A DNA stretch of 24,443 bases from Proteobacteria bacterium UBA3413. Its GTDB lineage: Bacteria > Pseudomonadota > Gammaproteobacteria > Magnimaribacterales > D2472. A program made the position numbers and the translations under genes. The notes under the pieces were generated by a model, which ran no database searches, was not told the origin of the DNA, and saw only the letters and a list, made by a program, of their open reading frames with translations. The DNA is taken from positions 1 through 24,443 of the forward strand of contig DEOR01000025.1 in assembly GCA_002358345.1 (NCBI GenBank), read 5' to 3'. This document shows, in pieces, positions 23,736-24,443 of this stretch; within the stretch, counting starts at the first letter, position 1; each line of letters opens with the position of its first letter.

Positions 23736-24404
23736 ATGGCTCAATCAATATCAAAGCAAAAGCAAATCAAGCCCTTGCGAGTTAGGCGCATACAAGAACG
23801 CACCGAAGTAGCGCGGTCTAAACTAATCAATGCTGGCATGCCGCTGTTTGCAGAAAAAGGGTTTGATGCAGTATCGATAAAGGACATAGAAATTGCTGCA
23901 GATGTTAAACGTGGAATGTTGGTATACCACTTTCATGACAAAGAAAATTTTTGGAAAGCTGTTGCTGATTTTACATTTAACCAAATTGAATATCAAAAAG
24001 ATTTACGCCTCGATATAATTAGAGACATTTCCGATCGGGAAGGTCTTGCACTAATGATACGTTTCTTTGTTCGATCTTACGCCCAACATCCCGTGGTGAG
24101 TCGGTTAATGGCGCAAGAGGCAAGGCAAGATAGCTGGCGCATCGACTATCTGGTTGTGACCCATATTCGCCCCGGCACCATTGAACTTGAGAAGCACGTA
24201 AGAAAAATTCTCAATCTAAGCGCCCGAGAATTTGCGCATTGGTATTATATTATGTTGAGTGCCAGCGCAACTATCTTTTCATTTCAACCAGAATGTAAAC
24301 GCCTGTTTGGCTTTGATCCGAGAAATGTAGAAGTAATTGAAGCCCATGCAGATATGATTGTGAGAATGTTGCTAGACAAAATTAATAACCCTAACACCAT
24401 TTGA
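23736..24404 (+). CDS. TetR family transcriptional regulator
   Basis: 222 residues. The N-terminal DNA-binding domain spans about 25-75: AGMPLFAEKGFDAVSIKDIE, then IAAD..VKRGMLVYHFHDKENFWKAV, the TetR helix-turn-helix signature. The C-terminal ligand/dimer domain (QHPVVSRLMAQEARQDSWRI and following helices) is of the TetR_C type seen in many catabolic regulators. It is divergent from the receptor-symporter-enzyme operon and most likely represses it until an intermediate binds. No clear Shine-Dalgarno before ATG 23736. Its stop codon falls inside the right 37-bp repeat, so it is the last gene of the proposed island. Confidence 0.92.
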   Translation: MAQSISKQKQIKPLRVRRIQERTEVARSKLINAGMPLFAEKGFDAVSIKDIEIAADVKRGMLVYHFHDKENFWKAVADFTFNQIEYQKDLRLDIIRDISDREGLALMIRFFVRSYAQHPVVSRLMAQEARQDSWRIDYLVVTHIRPGTIELEKHVRKILNLSAREFAHWYYIMLSASATIFSFQPECKRLFGFDPRNVEVIEAHADMIVRMLLDKINNPNTI

Positions 24405-24434
24405 AAGGCTTTGTAAAAAAGGTCAATGTGACAT
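24398..24434. repeat. Right copy of 37-bp direct repeat (candidate att site)
   Basis: 24410-24434 equals 363-387 exactly (25 bp). On the minus strand it again shows TTGACC (24421-24426) and a weaker -10-like TCAAAT (24399-24404) with 16-bp spacing, but no tRNA follows: it overlaps the tetR stop codon. It is therefore an orphan copy of the tRNA-Ser promoter, as expected for the far end of an insertion. Confidence 0.6.
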
Positions 24435-24443
24435 TCCTCACTT

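Noticed and set aside
1..24443. CRISPR array, restriction-modification, toxin or other defence genes
   Set aside because: No regularly spaced short repeats and no intact defence-family motifs seen; the only related trace is the one-repeat YwqK-like fragment at 1435-1512.

Overview
The window looks like accessory DNA from a Gram-negative, probably marine gammaproteobacterial chromosome. The signs are two TonB-dependent outer-membrane receptors, a secreted laminarinase-type GH16, a BCCT transporter and a fragment of a proteobacterial-type pyrF. The genus cannot be told from the sequence.

Layout. (1) Left flank, about 1-362: the 3' end of a serine-beta-lactamase-fold gene and a complete tRNA-Ser(UGA) on the minus strand. 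(2) A scar zone, about 363-1520: the tRNA promoter repeat, a tyrosine-integrase 3' remnant, a pyrF 3' remnant, a GH16 glucanase with odd ends and a MORN/YwqK-type repeat remnant. (3) Module 1, about 1522-17253: sulfotransferase and SDR (minus) diverging from an MBL hydrolase, zinc-type dehydrogenase and sterol-desaturase-family gene (plus, overlapping); then homocysteine S-methyltransferase, TPR-sulfotransferase and a TonB receptor (minus), BCCT transporter and alpha/beta hydrolase (plus), and lipoprotein carboxylesterase, quinone-reductase-like MDR and SDR (minus). (4) A second copy of the integrase remnant at 17500-17630. (5) Module 2, 17632-24404: TonB receptor, GPH-type symporter, acetoacetate-decarboxylase-family enzyme and 3-hydroxyacyl-CoA dehydrogenase (all minus), with a divergent TetR regulator.

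Two repeat systems organise the window. A 37-bp near-identical direct repeat (25 bp perfect) lies at 351-387 and 24398-24434. The left copy is the -35 to -10 region of the tRNA-Ser promoter; the right copy is an orphan at the end of tetR. This suggests a roughly 24-kb island inserted upstream of the tRNA, with its crossover core inside the tRNA promoter. A separate 131-bp repeat (121/131 identical by my count) is the last ~40 codons of an integrase, truncated at the same codon in both copies, and it brackets module 1.

How the genes may work together. Module 2 reads as a complete uptake-and-catabolism unit: outer-membrane receptor, inner-membrane symporter, two acyl or keto-acid enzymes and a local repressor. 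Module 1 combines two sulfotransferases, an alkylsulfatase-like MBL protein with altered metal ligands, a di-iron hydroxylase/desaturase, several NAD(P) oxidoreductases, three hydrolases and two transporters. It probably handles a lipid-like or ester substrate, but the substrate is not readable from sequence.
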